Positions 9,887 to 19,173 of a stretch of 64,000 bases of DNA are shown one piece after another (positions within the stretch are counted from its first letter, which is position 1; the number at the start of each line of letters is the position of its first letter). This DNA is from AP-15 sp963833745 (lineage in GTDB: Bacteria; Pseudomonadota; Alphaproteobacteria; ATCC43930; CGMCC-115725), in assembly GCA_963833745.1 (NCBI GenBank), contig CAWHZD010000003.1, forward strand, positions 434,001-498,000. The letters are read 5' to 3'. The notes under the pieces are model-generated. The model did not search any database. It was not told where the DNA came from and worked only from the letters and a program-made list of their open reading frames with translations. The position numbers were made by a program, and so were the translations under genes.

Positions 9887-10612
9887 TCAGAACACCCAGG
9901 CGTGGCCGGCGACGATCGTCGCCCCAGCCCCAATGCCGACGCCAATGCCCATTGAGAAACCATAGAAGGTAAGGTCACGCCGGAGAAAAATGCCGACGGA
10001 AACATCGGTTCCCATACTGAGGCTCACTCCGAGGCCATAGAAGTCACCGGCAAGCTCTGCCGGTATTGCGTTCCACAGCCCGAGCATCAAGTCGGGAGCC
10101 TCGAGTCCGAGCTGTCCACCGGTGTAGGCGACGCCCTTGGTCTCGGCGTTTTTGGCGAGAGCGAACCCGACCCCGACGCCGACCCCGGCCTGCTCCCCGA
10201 TGATCGACGGGCCAGATCCGATGATGCCGATCACCAAGGTCCGGATGTCGGGGTCGTTAGTTGCGGCATCGACCGCTGGCTTCATCAGCGGCGCCGTGTA
10301 TACCTGTTCGGCAGTCGGTGTGATCGGGCCAACTTGCCCGCTCTTCCAATTGTAGGAGTTGAGTGCAGCCAGCACCGGCTGGCCCTCGGAAGAGTTCGCA
10401 TACTGAAGGCCGGAGCTGCTGGTCACGTCGATGACGGCGGAGTGGGCGTGGTAGACTGTCCTCGCCACCTCGAGAATCTCCTGGTTCGTGGGGGGACGTT
10501 GCGATGCCGCATCGGCGAGTTGACGGGCGACCGGATGTGGCCGCGCTTCGGTTCTCAGCAAGGCTCCCGGATTCAATGAATTGAGCTTTGCGCCGAACAG
10601 CGTGTTGGGCAT
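9887..10612 (-). CDS. Unknown MPNTLFG-family protein with glycine-rich C-terminus
   Basis: 241 residues from ATG 10612 (MPNTLFGAKLNSLNPG), preceded by AAGGGGGT. Residues 1-135 form a soluble-looking domain (NQEILEVARTVYHAHSAVID, APLMKPAVDAA, IRTLVIGIIG). The C-terminal 100 residues alternate small and hydrophobic residues (GEQAGVGVGVGFALA, GVSLSMGTDVSVGIF, GIGVGIGAGATIVAG), resembling beta-strand or membrane-inserting sequence. No signal peptide is visible. The truncated copy at 9184 is a tandem paralogue with a similar leader. I do not recognise the family. Confidence 0.6.
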   Translation of the reverse strand: MPNTLFGAKLNSLNPGALLRTEARPHPVARQLADAASQRPPTNQEILEVARTVYHAHSAVIDVTSSSGLQYANSSEGQPVLAALNSYNWKSGQVGPITPTAEQVYTAPLMKPAVDAATNDPDIRTLVIGIIGSGPSIIGEQAGVGVGVGFALAKNAETKGVAYTGGQLGLEAPDLMLGLWNAIPAELAGDFYGLGVSLSMGTDVSVGIFLRRDLTFYGFSMGIGVGIGAGATIVAGHAWVF

Positions 10613-10706
10613 CGCTACCCCCTTGTCTCACAATGGTCACTAGCGTGGTGCGCGGCAGCCATTAGGGTCCTATTAAGTTCACCGGACCTAGAGCGCGCAA
10701 CGAGAC

Positions 10707-10987
10707 GGCGATCAATTCTTCCAAATTGTTGCAGATTGTTCGAAATTCAATTCCTTAACCCGCCCGCCGGGTCGTCTTTGATCGATGGTTTTGCCGCGCC
10801 AAGCGAGTGACATGGCTTGTCGACACGGCCTTTTCCGGTGCCGCTTTCGCCGGATTGTCCCAGCTTGCATCTGAGCTTTTGCCGACCAGGCTTGCGGCTG
10901 CTCGAGCCGCCCGGCGCTCGTGCAAACGTGACAGCGATTAAATCTTCCAAATTCTTCCAAGTTGTTCCAAAATCCAATTTGGTTAAC
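10707..10987. repeat. Two copies of a TTCCAA-rich repeat in a 440-bp intergenic gap
   Basis: Bases 10707-10758 and 10933-10987 are diverged direct copies. Both begin GCGAT and carry runs of CTTCCAAATT-type 8 to 9-bp units, ending in CCTTAAC or GGTTAAC. They are far more AT-rich than their surroundings. The second copy ends 65 bp before the regulator gene at 11052, so a promoter or binding-site role is possible. Confidence 0.55.
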
Positions 10988-11051
10988 ATACCGGCCTACA
11001 GCCGGGTCTGGCTGATCGCGCGCGGTGCACCGGGCTGCGGGACATTGAAGC

Positions 11052-12662
11052 ATGTGCGCGCTTGCCGAGGGCAGCACGTTTCTGTTCGAGGGGTTCCGTC
11101 TCGACCGGCATGGGCTGTTCCGGCGGGACGAGCTTGGGAATCTGCAGCCGGTGGCGATTGGCGGGCGGGCGCTCGACCTGCTCGGCGTGTTGGTCGAGGG
11201 GCACGGGCAGGTTCTCTCGAAGGCCGAGATCATGGCCGCCGTCTGGCCCAACAGGGTGGTCGAGGATGGCAACCTCACTCTTCAGATATCGACGCTTCGC
11301 CGCATCCTCGACCGCGGGCGATCGCAGGGCAGCTGCGTCCAGACGGTGGCGCGGCGCGGCTATCGTTTCGCGGCGGCGGTGACCCGGGTCGAGGCGGCGG
11401 CGAGCCAGGCGGCCGTGCCAATTTCCCGGCGCGGCGCGGGCTCGCCGTCGCGCCTGTCGATCGTGGTGCTGCCTTTTACGAACCTCTCCAGCGACCCCGA
11501 GCAGGAATATTTCGCCGACGCGATCACCGACGATCTGACCACCGATCTGTCACGGATTGCCGGGAGCTTTGTGATCGCCTGCAGCACTGCTTTTACTTTC
11601 AAGGGCAAATCGGTCGACGTGAAGCAGGTCGGGCGCGAGCTTGGGGTCCGCTATGTGCTGGAGGGCAGTGTACGGCGATCGGCCAGCCGGGTTCGAATGA
11701 ATGTGCAGCTGATCGACGCCGAAACCGGCGGGCATGTATGGGCAGAGCGCTTTGAGACCGACCGGGAAAATCTCGTAGAAGCCGAGGACGAGATCATCGG
11801 CCGTCTCGCTCGGACGCTCAACCTGGAGCTTGTCGAGGATGCGGGCCGCCGCATCGAACAGGAGAAGGCGATCGATCCCGATGCGCATGACCTGCGGATG
11901 CGCGGGTGGGCCTTGTACTACCGGCCGCGGTCGGCGGCGACGCTGCAGGAGGCGCAGCGGGCCTTTGAGCGAGCCCTGACCCTCGACACACAAGTTGTGG
12001 AGGCCAAGATTGGCCTCGGGACGGTTCTCGCGGCGGTGATGGTCGAAGGGTGGGCCTGCTGTCTGCCCACGGACCAGGCCCGCGTCGAACAGTTGCTTAC
12101 AGACGTGTTCGCGCGCGGGGTGAACGATGCGATGGCCCACCTCGCGATGGCCATGCTGCGCCGCAGTCAGGCCCGATTGACCGAAGCGCGGATCGAGGCG
12201 GAGAGAGCGGTGGCCCTCGACCACAACAATTCGGCGGCACTGTACGAGCTCGGCCTCGCCTATATGTATCTCGGCCGGCCGGATGCGGGAATTGCCCATA
12301 TCGGCAAGGCGATCCGGCTCAGTCCGCGCGACCCGCACCTGTCCGCCCTGCAATACGGGCTGGGGAGGTGCCATCTGCTTCTCGGCCACGTCGATCAGGC
12401 GACAGAACTGTTCGATCGGGTGCGGACCGCGAGCGCTCGGTATTGGGACGTTCGCATGTGGCTCGCCGCGGCGCTCGGCCTCGACGGCGATCTCGATGGG
12501 GCAAGGGCCGAACTCGCCGAAGCAAAGAGGCTCAAACCAGAAATCGACTCGCTGGCGCGATGGCGCGCGCACCAACCCTGGATCGCCAACCCGGAATACC
12601 GGGAATTGTGTGAGAAGACGCTAGACCTCGGCCTGCGCCGCGCCGGCTTCTCCGAGGAGTGA
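11052..12662 (+). CDS. CadC-type winged-helix regulator with TPR repeats
   Basis: 536 residues from ATG 11052. Residues about 10-105 form an OmpR/CadC-like winged helix (LLGVLVEGHGQVLSKAEIMAAVWPNR, GNLTLQISTLRRILD, ARRGYRF). A linker leads to a FlgO-like segment (IVVLPFTNLSSDPEQEYFADAITDDLTTDLSRI, GVRYVLEGSVRR). The rest is a TPR array (AAALYELGLAYMYLGRPD and similar). No transmembrane helix is obvious, so it is probably a soluble one-component regulator, in the family often labelled adenylate-cyclase-like TPR regulators although no cyclase domain is present. Its target may include the GMC gene downstream. Confidence 0.8.
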   Translation: MCALAEGSTFLFEGFRLDRHGLFRRDELGNLQPVAIGGRALDLLGVLVEGHGQVLSKAEIMAAVWPNRVVEDGNLTLQISTLRRILDRGRSQGSCVQTVARRGYRFAAAVTRVEAAASQAAVPISRRGAGSPSRLSIVVLPFTNLSSDPEQEYFADAITDDLTTDLSRIAGSFVIACSTAFTFKGKSVDVKQVGRELGVRYVLEGSVRRSASRVRMNVQLIDAETGGHVWAERFETDRENLVEAEDEIIGRLARTLNLELVEDAGRRIEQEKAIDPDAHDLRMRGWALYYRPRSAATLQEAQRAFERALTLDTQVVEAKIGLGTVLAAVMVEGWACCLPTDQARVEQLLTDVFARGVNDAMAHLAMAMLRRSQARLTEARIEAERAVALDHNNSAALYELGLAYMYLGRPDAGIAHIGKAIRLSPRDPHLSALQYGLGRCHLLLGHVDQATELFDRVRTASARYWDVRMWLAAALGLDGDLDGARAELAEAKRLKPEIDSLARWRAHQPWIANPEYRELCEKTLDLGLRRAGFSEE

Positions 12663-12823
12663 TCACTTCCGGGCGCGCCCCCACTTTCGCGGCGCCGACG
12701 GCCGACCATTGGATATAATGCAAGGCGCCGGAGATCGAGCTCGGCGAGGCGCCGGCGGGACGCACCTTTGGCCGGATGCGGTAGGATGGCTTGGGCCGCG
12801 GCGGCCGGGCGAGGGAGGGAAGG

Positions 12824-14440
12824 ATGAACGCGGATTACGTCATCGTCGGTGCGGGCTCGGCCGGATGCGTGCTGGCCAACCGGCTCAGCGAAAACCCCGG
12901 CACCCGCGTCGTGGTGATCGAGGCCGGCGGGCGCGACTGGAACCCGCTGATCCACATCCCGGCCGGCTATATGAAGCTGCTCGACCATCCGACCATCACC
13001 TGGGGTTACACGGCCGAGGCCGATCCCGGGACCAATGGCCGCGCCATCCCCTATCCGCGCGGCCGGGTGCTGGGCGGGTCGAGCTCGATCAACGGCATGA
13101 TCTACGTCCGCGGTCAGCCCGAGGATTTCGACTATTGGGGGCAGCTCGGCAATCGCGGTTGGTCGTGGGATGACGTGCTGCCCTATTTCAAAAAGGCCGA
13201 GAGCTGGGAGCGCGGCGAAGACGAGTTTCACGGCCAGGGCGGGCCGCTGTTGACCTCACACGCCGCCGACAGGCCGTTGCTGTGCCAGACCATGATCGAG
13301 GCCGGGCGGCAAATCGGTCTCGAATACCATGAAGACGTCAACCGCCTGCCGCCCGGCGCCGGCGACAATATCGGCTGGGTCCAGCAGACCCGCCGCGGTC
13401 GCCGCCGGCAGAGTGCCGCGCGCACCTATCTGCGCGCCGCTGCAAAGCGGCCCAATCTGCAGATCGTCACCGGCGTGCAGGTGCATCGCGTGCGGTTCGA
13501 CGGCACCCGCGCGGTCGGCGTCGAATTCGCCCGCAACGGCTCGGTCGAACGGGTGTATGCGTCGCGCGAGGTGATCCTGGCCGCCGGCGCGATCGGCTCG
13601 CCGCATCTGCTGCAATTGTCGGGGGTCGGCGACCCCGATCACCTCGCCCGGGTCGGCATCGCGGTGCGACATGCGCTGCCGGGCGTCGGCAAGAATTTCC
13701 AGGACCACTACATCGCCCGCGTCGCCTGTTCGGTCACCGGCGCCAGGACCCTCAACGAAAAGGCGCGCGGCCTGCCTTTTGCCGGCGAGGTGCTGCGTTA
13801 TCTGTTCACCGGCACCGGCATGCTGACCTATGCCTCGTCCTTGGTGTGCGCCTCGGTCAAGGTCTTGGAGGAATCGGCGACCCCCGATGTGCAGTGTCTG
13901 TTTTCGCCCGGCAGCTTCGCGCCGGGACCGGTGCGCCGGCTCGACGACAAACCCGGAATGACGGTCGGCATGTGGCAGATGCGGCCCTTGTCGCGGGGCT
14001 ATGTCGAGGCCAGGTCGCCGAACCCGGCGGAGCAGCCGGCGATCAACCCGCGCTACCTCGCCGAGGACACCGACCAGCGCGCCGTGATCGGCGGGCTGAA
14101 GTTGGTAAGGCGGCTGTTCGCGGCGTCGGCAATGAAGCAATATGTCGTCGCCGAGACCCTGCCCGGCGACGATGTGCGAACCGACGACGAATTGCTGGAC
14201 TACGCGCGCCAATACGGCTCGACCGTGTTCCACGCGACCTGCAGCTGCCGGATGGGCCGTGACCGGCTGGCGGTGGTCGACGACCAGCTGCGGGTCCACG
14301 GCCTGCAAGGGCTGCGGGTGATCGACGCCTCGGTCATGCCGGCGGTGACGTCGACCAACACCAACGCGCCGACGATCATGATCGCCGAAAAGGGTGCGGC
14401 GCTGATCCTCGCCGAAGCGCGGGAGAGACTGGCGGCGTGA
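12824..14440 (+). CDS. GMC-family FAD oxidoreductase (choline/alcohol dehydrogenase-like)
   Basis: 538 residues from ATG 12824, preceded by GAGGGAGGGAAGG. The FAD dinucleotide motif is VIVGAGSAGCVLANRL at the N-terminus and the GMC signature is GRVLGGSSSINGMIYVRG. The C-terminal active site has the expected His (STVFHATCSCRMG) and the closing TNTNAPTIMIAEKGA block. It oxidises an alcohol or polyol substrate; the specific substrate cannot be read from sequence. Length is normal for the family. It is separated from the regulator by 160 bp. Confidence 0.9.
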   Translation: MNADYVIVGAGSAGCVLANRLSENPGTRVVVIEAGGRDWNPLIHIPAGYMKLLDHPTITWGYTAEADPGTNGRAIPYPRGRVLGGSSSINGMIYVRGQPEDFDYWGQLGNRGWSWDDVLPYFKKAESWERGEDEFHGQGGPLLTSHAADRPLLCQTMIEAGRQIGLEYHEDVNRLPPGAGDNIGWVQQTRRGRRRQSAARTYLRAAAKRPNLQIVTGVQVHRVRFDGTRAVGVEFARNGSVERVYASREVILAAGAIGSPHLLQLSGVGDPDHLARVGIAVRHALPGVGKNFQDHYIARVACSVTGARTLNEKARGLPFAGEVLRYLFTGTGMLTYASSLVCASVKVLEESATPDVQCLFSPGSFAPGPVRRLDDKPGMTVGMWQMRPLSRGYVEARSPNPAEQPAINPRYLAEDTDQRAVIGGLKLVRRLFAASAMKQYVVAETLPGDDVRTDDELLDYARQYGSTVFHATCSCRMGRDRLAVVDDQLRVHGLQGLRVIDASVMPAVTSTNTNAPTIMIAEKGAALILAEARERLAA

Positions 14441-14694
14441 TTTTAATGCTCCCCACGAAACGCCCTGCCGCTTTGCTATTTTTTGCCATAAGCGATTATC
14501 TGACTGCCATGGTTAACCTAACCGCTGCCGGCGCCGGTACCCGGCAATTTGGGCCCGGACTCCACCGCAGGAGGAACTATGAAATTCCGCACGGTCGGGT
14601 GGGCGGCCGCGATCTCGCTGGCCGGCGCACCGGCCGTCGCCGGGACGATCACGCAAAGCGACAACGTGATTTTGATCAATATCGTAAATGAGTT

Positions 14695-15731
14695 CCCGCT
14701 TACCATCGTGCCTCAGCCAATTTGAGGAGGCGGTATGGCATTGGTGGGGTGGTGATTGCCGCGATGGCGAGGCGCTCGTGGATGGTTTTTAAAACAAAGC
14801 GGCGGTTGAAGCGCCAGGCGAAGGCGGCGAGGTAACGTGGCAGATGTTTGGCGCCGACCACGCGATGGGTGGCCAAGAGGCTGTTTTTGACATTGGCCAG
14901 CACCGTGTTCGCCCAGCGGAAGGCAGGGTGGCGCGCCGACCTGCGACCGGAGCCGGTGACGTGCCGTTGATGGACGATGCCCGGCTGTTCGGCGATGCAG
15001 CGAAACCACTGGCCGCCGTCGCTGACAACGGTGGTTCCGGCCTCGACAGCGGAGCACAAACGCTTGGTTTCACCGGCTCGGAAGCCACGCACCACCTGCA
15101 AGCGAGCGTGTAGCGGCCGACCGTCATCGGAGGTCTCGATCGCGACAATAAAAGGGGTGTGGCCGCGCCGGCCGCGCCCAGACCCTTCGCCGGTGCGCTC
15201 GCCGCCGATGTAAGCGTCGTCGATCTCGATCCGCGGGCCGGCGGCGCCGAGCTTGTAACGACGGTCGCGCTCGAGCATGGCCTGCATCAGCTTGTGCTGA
15301 AGCCGCCAGGCAGCGTTGGTCGAGATCCCCAGCCGCCGGCCCAACTCGATGTTGGATATTCCCTTCTTGCCCTGGCCAAGCAGATGCATGGCGCGGAACC
15401 ACAGCCGCATTGGCAGCTTGGTGCCCTGCAAAACGGTGCCGGCGATCAGCGATGTCTGGTACCGGCATCGCCGGCACTGAAGCAGTTGACGGCCCTGGAT
15501 CTCGGAATACTTTGTCGATGCGCACCGCGGACACTTGAAGCCCTCCGGCCAGCGCCAGACGAACCACGCCTTGCGGCATGCCTCTTCGTCCGGATAGCGC
15601 TGCTCGAACGCATCGTCCGAGAGGCCCTTCTGGTGCTGCACGCGGTTACGAGGCATTACTTCACCCTGAAAATCGTCGTGTTTTCAGGATGATATTAGCC
15701 TATTACTTGCTGAGTGTCGATGGTAAGCGGG
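14695..15731 (-). mobile_element. IS1595-family insertion sequence, 1037 bp, complete
   Basis: Terminal inverted repeats are the perfect 14-mer CCCGCTTACCATCG (14695-14708 and 15718-15731), with weaker similarity further in. The flanking direct repeats are AATGAGTT at 14687-14694 and 15732-15739, an exact 8-bp duplication as expected for this family. The single transposase ORF is intact. The unmutated target duplication and ORF point to a recent insertion. Confidence 0.92.
14700..15656 (-). CDS. IS1595-family transposase (ISXO2-like), intact
   Basis: 318 residues from ATG 15656. The N-terminal zinc ribbon has CPRC and CRRC. A helix-turn-helix lies around NIELGRRLGISTNAAWRLQHKL. The DDE-type core has EIDDAYIGGE, VVSDGGQWF and the WANTVLANVKNSL block that carries the family Asn/Lys pair. 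The stop codon lies inside the left terminal inverted repeat. It encodes the transposase of the element inserted in the exported-protein gene. Confidence 0.92.
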   Translation of the reverse strand: MPRNRVQHQKGLSDDAFEQRYPDEEACRKAWFVWRWPEGFKCPRCASTKYSEIQGRQLLQCRRCRYQTSLIAGTVLQGTKLPMRLWFRAMHLLGQGKKGISNIELGRRLGISTNAAWRLQHKLMQAMLERDRRYKLGAAGPRIEIDDAYIGGERTGEGSGRGRRGHTPFIVAIETSDDGRPLHARLQVVRGFRAGETKRLCSAVEAGTTVVSDGGQWFRCIAEQPGIVHQRHVTGSGRRSARHPAFRWANTVLANVKNSLLATHRVVGAKHLPRYLAAFAWRFNRRFVLKTIHERLAIAAITTPPMPYRLLKLAEARW

Positions 15732-16469
15732 AATGAGTTTAACGTGCCGCTGGAATTCAACAAATTCGACCCGGCGCTCGGCACGCTCAACTCCGTCACT
15801 CTCGATGTCACCGCCAGTTATTCCGGCAGCATTGGCATCGAGAACCTCAGCGCCTCGCCCGACGTCGCCAACGGCATTGTCTTCGGCTCAGTGACCGCCA
15901 GCACCAACAATTCCCTGTTCTCGGTCGAGGTGTTTACGTCGATGACCGGGCCGGTCCATCATCTCACCGCGTTCGACGGCGCCGTCGATTTTGCCGGGAC
16001 CTCGGGCGCTACCGACACGGTGGTCGGCTCGTCCGTCACCGGCTCGGCCACGGCGCCGCCGCCCACCGCCGTCCTGCCGGAGTTTATCGGCACGGCGCCG
16101 ATTGACCTGAGCCTGATCGCGACCGCCCTTCCGGTCGTGACCGGCCTCGAGACCGAGGAGATCGTGGATACCGCCGACGCCCACACGACGGACGTATTGA
16201 CCTATCGGTACACCTCGGTTGCCATCGCCGAACCGGCGGGCTGGACTATCGTTGCGGCTGGGCTGCTCGGCCTGTTCGGCCTTCGACTTGCGGCGGCCCG
16301 CGGCGATGTCGATAAACGCGCCGCCCGCGCTCGGGCAAATAGGTAGCAGCGCCGGTGATTTCGCAGCCGATCCGGCATACAGCAGGGTCAACATGTCGAG
16401 ATCGACGCCCTGTAGGCGTCATCTTGTCGTGCAGATCAAACAGGTGGTTCCCATCCCGCCTCTCCGTCG

Positions 16470-16520
16470 CCCCCGCGCAAGCGGGGGTCCAGGGCCTGCC
16501 CCTGGCCTGAACAGGGGGCC
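16470..16520. repeat. Palindromic intergenic repeat (REP-like) next to IS4 copy 1
   Basis: First stem CCCCCGC-GCAA-GCGGGGG at 16470-16487. The second stem pairs CCCCTG with CAGGGG in GCCTGCCCCTGGCCTGAA at about 16494-16518. Related copies lie at 7862-7886 (second stem only), 17951-17993, 37396-37448 and, inverted, 51437-51487. Confidence 0.75.
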
Positions 16521-16556
16521 ACAAGCTCGGTCGCCGCCGCCGCTGGGATCCCGGCT

Positions 16557-17954
16557 TGCGCGCACTGTTGTCCGGGATTTTCGCCAGGAAGTCGCTTGCA
16601 CGGCAGACAAACCCTGTATGTTGGGCCGAAATCGTGTCGCCAAACATGATTTTGAGGTGTGCCGTGCCCGATCTTCGTAGCGCATTTCACCAGCTGTTGG
16701 AACCGCTGGATCGACGGATCATCGCCCGCGCCGTCGCCGCGCATGCCGGCGACCGTGGGGTCGGCAGCGGTGAGCGGGCGTGGACCGGTGGACGACGTCT
16801 GAGGAGTGTGTTGTCTGCGCAGTGGGCTGGCTTGACCAGTCTGCGCGAGATCGTGGCGGGGCTGGGAGCGCAGAGCCGGCGCTTTTGTCATCTCAACCGG
16901 CATCATCTCAACCGGTATCATCTCAACCGGCGTGCGCCGTGTCGCGCGACACTGGCTGCGGCCAATGCCGACCGGCCGGCGGCGGTGTTCCGCGACATCG
17001 CGATGGCGCTGATCCCGGTCGCCGCCGGCGCGCTGTGGGCCGAGAGCGAGGCCCTGCTTCGGCTGCTCGCTGCGACCCCGATCCGGCTCAAGGGTGACGG
17101 TTTTCCGGGGGCCGAGGCCAATGCCCGCACCCGCGGCCTGAAGCTGCCTGTCCTTTGCGACCCGCGGCAGCGCCGGCCGGTGTGGTTCGATGTCACCTCG
17201 GCCAAGGTGGATGACGGGGTGGCCGGCCGCGACGTTCCGCTCGAAGCCGGTGCGAGCTGCGTCTTCGACAAGGGCTGTGAGGATTTCCGCTGGTGGCCGG
17301 AAATTCCCGCGGCCGGCGCCTTTTTCGTCACCCGGCGCCTTTTTCGTTACCCGGCGCAAGCGCAACACGCATCCTCGCGAGATCGTCAAACAGGATGCCG
17401 TCGGCGACCGCATGCTGGCCGACCGCCGGCTCAAGACCGGCCACCGCCGGGCGCGCGGCGTGGCGCCGGTCAACCCGCTCTACCAGGTCGAATTGCGCGA
17501 AATCGTCGTTGCCCGCGGCGACAAGGAGGAGCCGCTTGACCTGCTCACCAACAATCTCGAGCGCCCCGCCGTCGACATCGCCCGCCTCGACAAGAAACGC
17601 CGGGACCCCGGCCTGCGCCGGGGCGGGCCGCCGCTGTTCAAATGGCTCGAGCAAAACCTCAAAATCCGCCGCTTTCTCGGGCGCACCGAAAACGCCGGGC
17701 GCATCCAGATCTGTGTCGCCCTGAGCGCCTTTATGCTGCTGCGCATTGTGCCTCACACTGCCGCCCGCGCCTTCAAAAGCACCACCGCTCTGCGGCTCAC
17801 CCACCTCAAACTCGGCCTGTTCGGCCGCCTCAGCCTGTGCCACGCCAGCACACCCCCACCCAAGCCGCCGGCTTTGCGGCCGCCACACCCCCAGTCATGC
17901 TTTGTCTTCCACTGAACCCACACCCGCCGCAAAATCCCCGACAACAGTGCGCGA
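16557..17954 (+). mobile_element. IS4-family insertion sequence, copy 1, inserted in a palindromic repeat
   Basis: Ends are imperfect inverted repeats: GCGCACTGTTGTCCGGGATT at 16560 and its counterpart GCGCACTGTTGTCGGGGATT (reverse strand) ending near 17952. Flanking sequence on each side is one arm of a CCCGC/GCGGG palindromic repeat, so the element sits in the loop. Length is about 1.4 kb. A near-identical inverted copy lies at 49862-51389. The transposase is frameshifted here. Confidence 0.8.
16664..17915 (+). pseudogene. IS4-family transposase, frameshifted copy
   Basis: Likely starts at GTG 16664 (VPDLRSAFHQLLEPLDRR). It contains WTGGRRLRSVLSAQWAGLTSLREI, then three pentapeptide units ending HLNR, then the DDE core. 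The expected first Asp of the LLDST-like motif is Ala (LLAATPIRLKG). The second Asp is kept (FDKGCEDFRWW). A duplicated stretch near 17325-17350 (CTTTTTCGT plus CACCCGGCGC, twice) shifts the frame, so the C-terminal part (FKWLEQNLKIRRFLGRTENA, with the conserved Glu region) is read in another frame to 17915. Not functional as written. Confidence 0.78.
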
Positions 17955-18091
17955 AAGCGGGAATCCAGAGCCTGCCCCCGGCATGAACAGGGGGCGAGCG
18001 ACGAAACTGTTGCACTGGGTTCCTGCTTTCGCAGGGACGACGATGGCGTTTCAATCCAACCGAACAGCGCTCGTTAGGAGGAAGCACAATC

Positions 18092-18890
18092 GTGGCGGAC
18101 CAATCGACGCCGGCAACACCCGGCGCGGCGTTTCGCGAGCACTAGGTCGAGGCCGACGGCTTTCGCATCCGCTACCTGGAAGCCGGACAGGGACCGGTGC
18201 TGGTTCATCTGCACGGCGCCGGCGGGCTGCGTCTGTCACCGGGACACGACCTCTTGAGCCGCCATTTCCGCGTCATCGCCTTCGAGATGCCGGGGTTCGG
18301 CAATTCGGCCGAGAACACCCGCTTGCAGGATATGCCGGCACTGGCCGCGGCGATGGCCAAGGCGGCCGCCAATCTGGGCATCGACCGGTTCAACCTGATG
18401 GGGATCTCGTTTGGCGGCAAGACCGCGCTGTGGCTGGCCGCGCAGCATCCGGATGCTCGAAGCTCCGGCTGCGATCCGTCCCAGGGGCGCACAGGCGCCT
18501 TCGGGCTCGCCTGAGGAGAGGGCGCGCCGGCTCTTCGCTCACCCCGAACGAGTTGCCCCGATGCCGCCGCAAGACCGGGAAGTGCGCGCCAAGGTGGCAC
18601 GTCTGACGCAGCGGCTGCGCGGCCCCGACCGCGACGCGGACCTCGAACGCCGGCTGCGCGAGCTGGTTACCCCGACGCTGGTCTTGTTCGGCACGCTCGA
18701 CGCGGTTATCCCGACCGAGATGGGGATTTCTACAAGGAGCTGACGCCCAATAGGCATTTGGTGTTCGTCTACGACGCCGGCCACGCGATCAGTACTGACC
18801 GGCCGGAAGCGTTCACCGAAATCGTCGCCGATTTCATCGAGCGCCATGAAGCCTTCGTGATCAGCCGCACCCCGACGGTCATCAACCCAG
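18092..18890 (+). pseudogene. Alpha/beta hydrolase, decayed
   Basis: GTG 18092 follows a clear AGGAGG. Seventeen codons later the frame meets TAG at 18143-18145, then continues FRIRYLEAGQGPVLVHLHGAGG (oxyanion-hole HG) and the nucleophile elbow GISFGG. Near 18465 the frame shifts, and again near 18725, where GDFYKELTPNRHLVFVYDAGHAIS carries the catalytic His. The Asp is in LFGTLDAVIP. All three catalytic residues survive although the gene has one nonsense codon and two frameshifts. It ends near 18890, where a dispersed repeat begins. Confidence 0.75.
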
Positions 18891-18914
18891 AACAACCTGA
18901 ACCGATCGGTTCGT

Positions 18915-18952
18915 GCGCGCGTCATCGCGAGGAGCGCAGCGACGATCCGCGA
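18915..18952. repeat. Fragment of TCGCGAGGAGCGCAGCGACG dispersed repeat
   Basis: It matches the family TCATTGCGAGGAGCGAAGCG seen more fully at 44575-44640 and 48665-48745. It lies precisely at the junction between the decayed hydrolase and the nucleosidase-like fragment, consistent with a repeat-mediated deletion. Confidence 0.6.
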
Positions 18953-18954
18953 TC

Positions 18955-19169
18955 AGACGGGTGCGGCGTGCGTCGCCTGGGAAGGCAGCGGTGCGGCCCG
19001 CGCGGCCCGTTTCAACGGCATCGGATCGCTCGAAATCCGTGCCGTGACCGACGCAGCCGACAAGGAAGCGCCGCAAAAATTCGATCGGAACCTGCCGATC
19101 GCCATGGCGAATCTCGCGGCCCTGCTGGATTTGTGGTTGAGTGAGCCGTCGCGTTCGGCCGAGGAGTAG
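18955..19169 (+). pseudogene. C-terminal fragment resembling MTA/SAH-type nucleosidase
   Basis: About 70 codons read TGAACVAWEGSGAARAARFNG, then LEIRAVTDAADKEAPQKFD and NLPIAMANLAALLDLWL, ending at TAG 19167-19169. The WEG, RAVTDAAD and AMANLA spacing resembles the C-terminus of the phosphorylase/nucleosidase superfamily. No start or N-terminal domain exists; upstream is the repeat fragment and the hydrolase remnant. I treat it as a gene remnant. The family call is tentative. Confidence 0.4.
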
Positions 19170-19173
19170 CACG

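Larger units (their letters stand above)
14579..16346 (+). pseudogene. Exported choice-of-anchor-type protein interrupted by an IS
   Basis: ATG 14579 follows AGGAGG. The N-terminal signal peptide is MKFRTVGWAAAISLAGAPAVAG. At codon 39 the frame is broken by the insertion sequence. Removing 14695-15739 restores IVNEF-NVPLEFNKFDPALGTLNSVTL exactly, a pattern of choice-of-anchor E proteins. The C-terminus has EPAGW, a hydrophobic helix (TIVAAGLLGLFGLRLA) and basic residues, a PEP-CTERM-like sorting signal. Intact length would be about 240 residues. It is now split, and the second half lacks a signal peptide. Confidence 0.8.
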
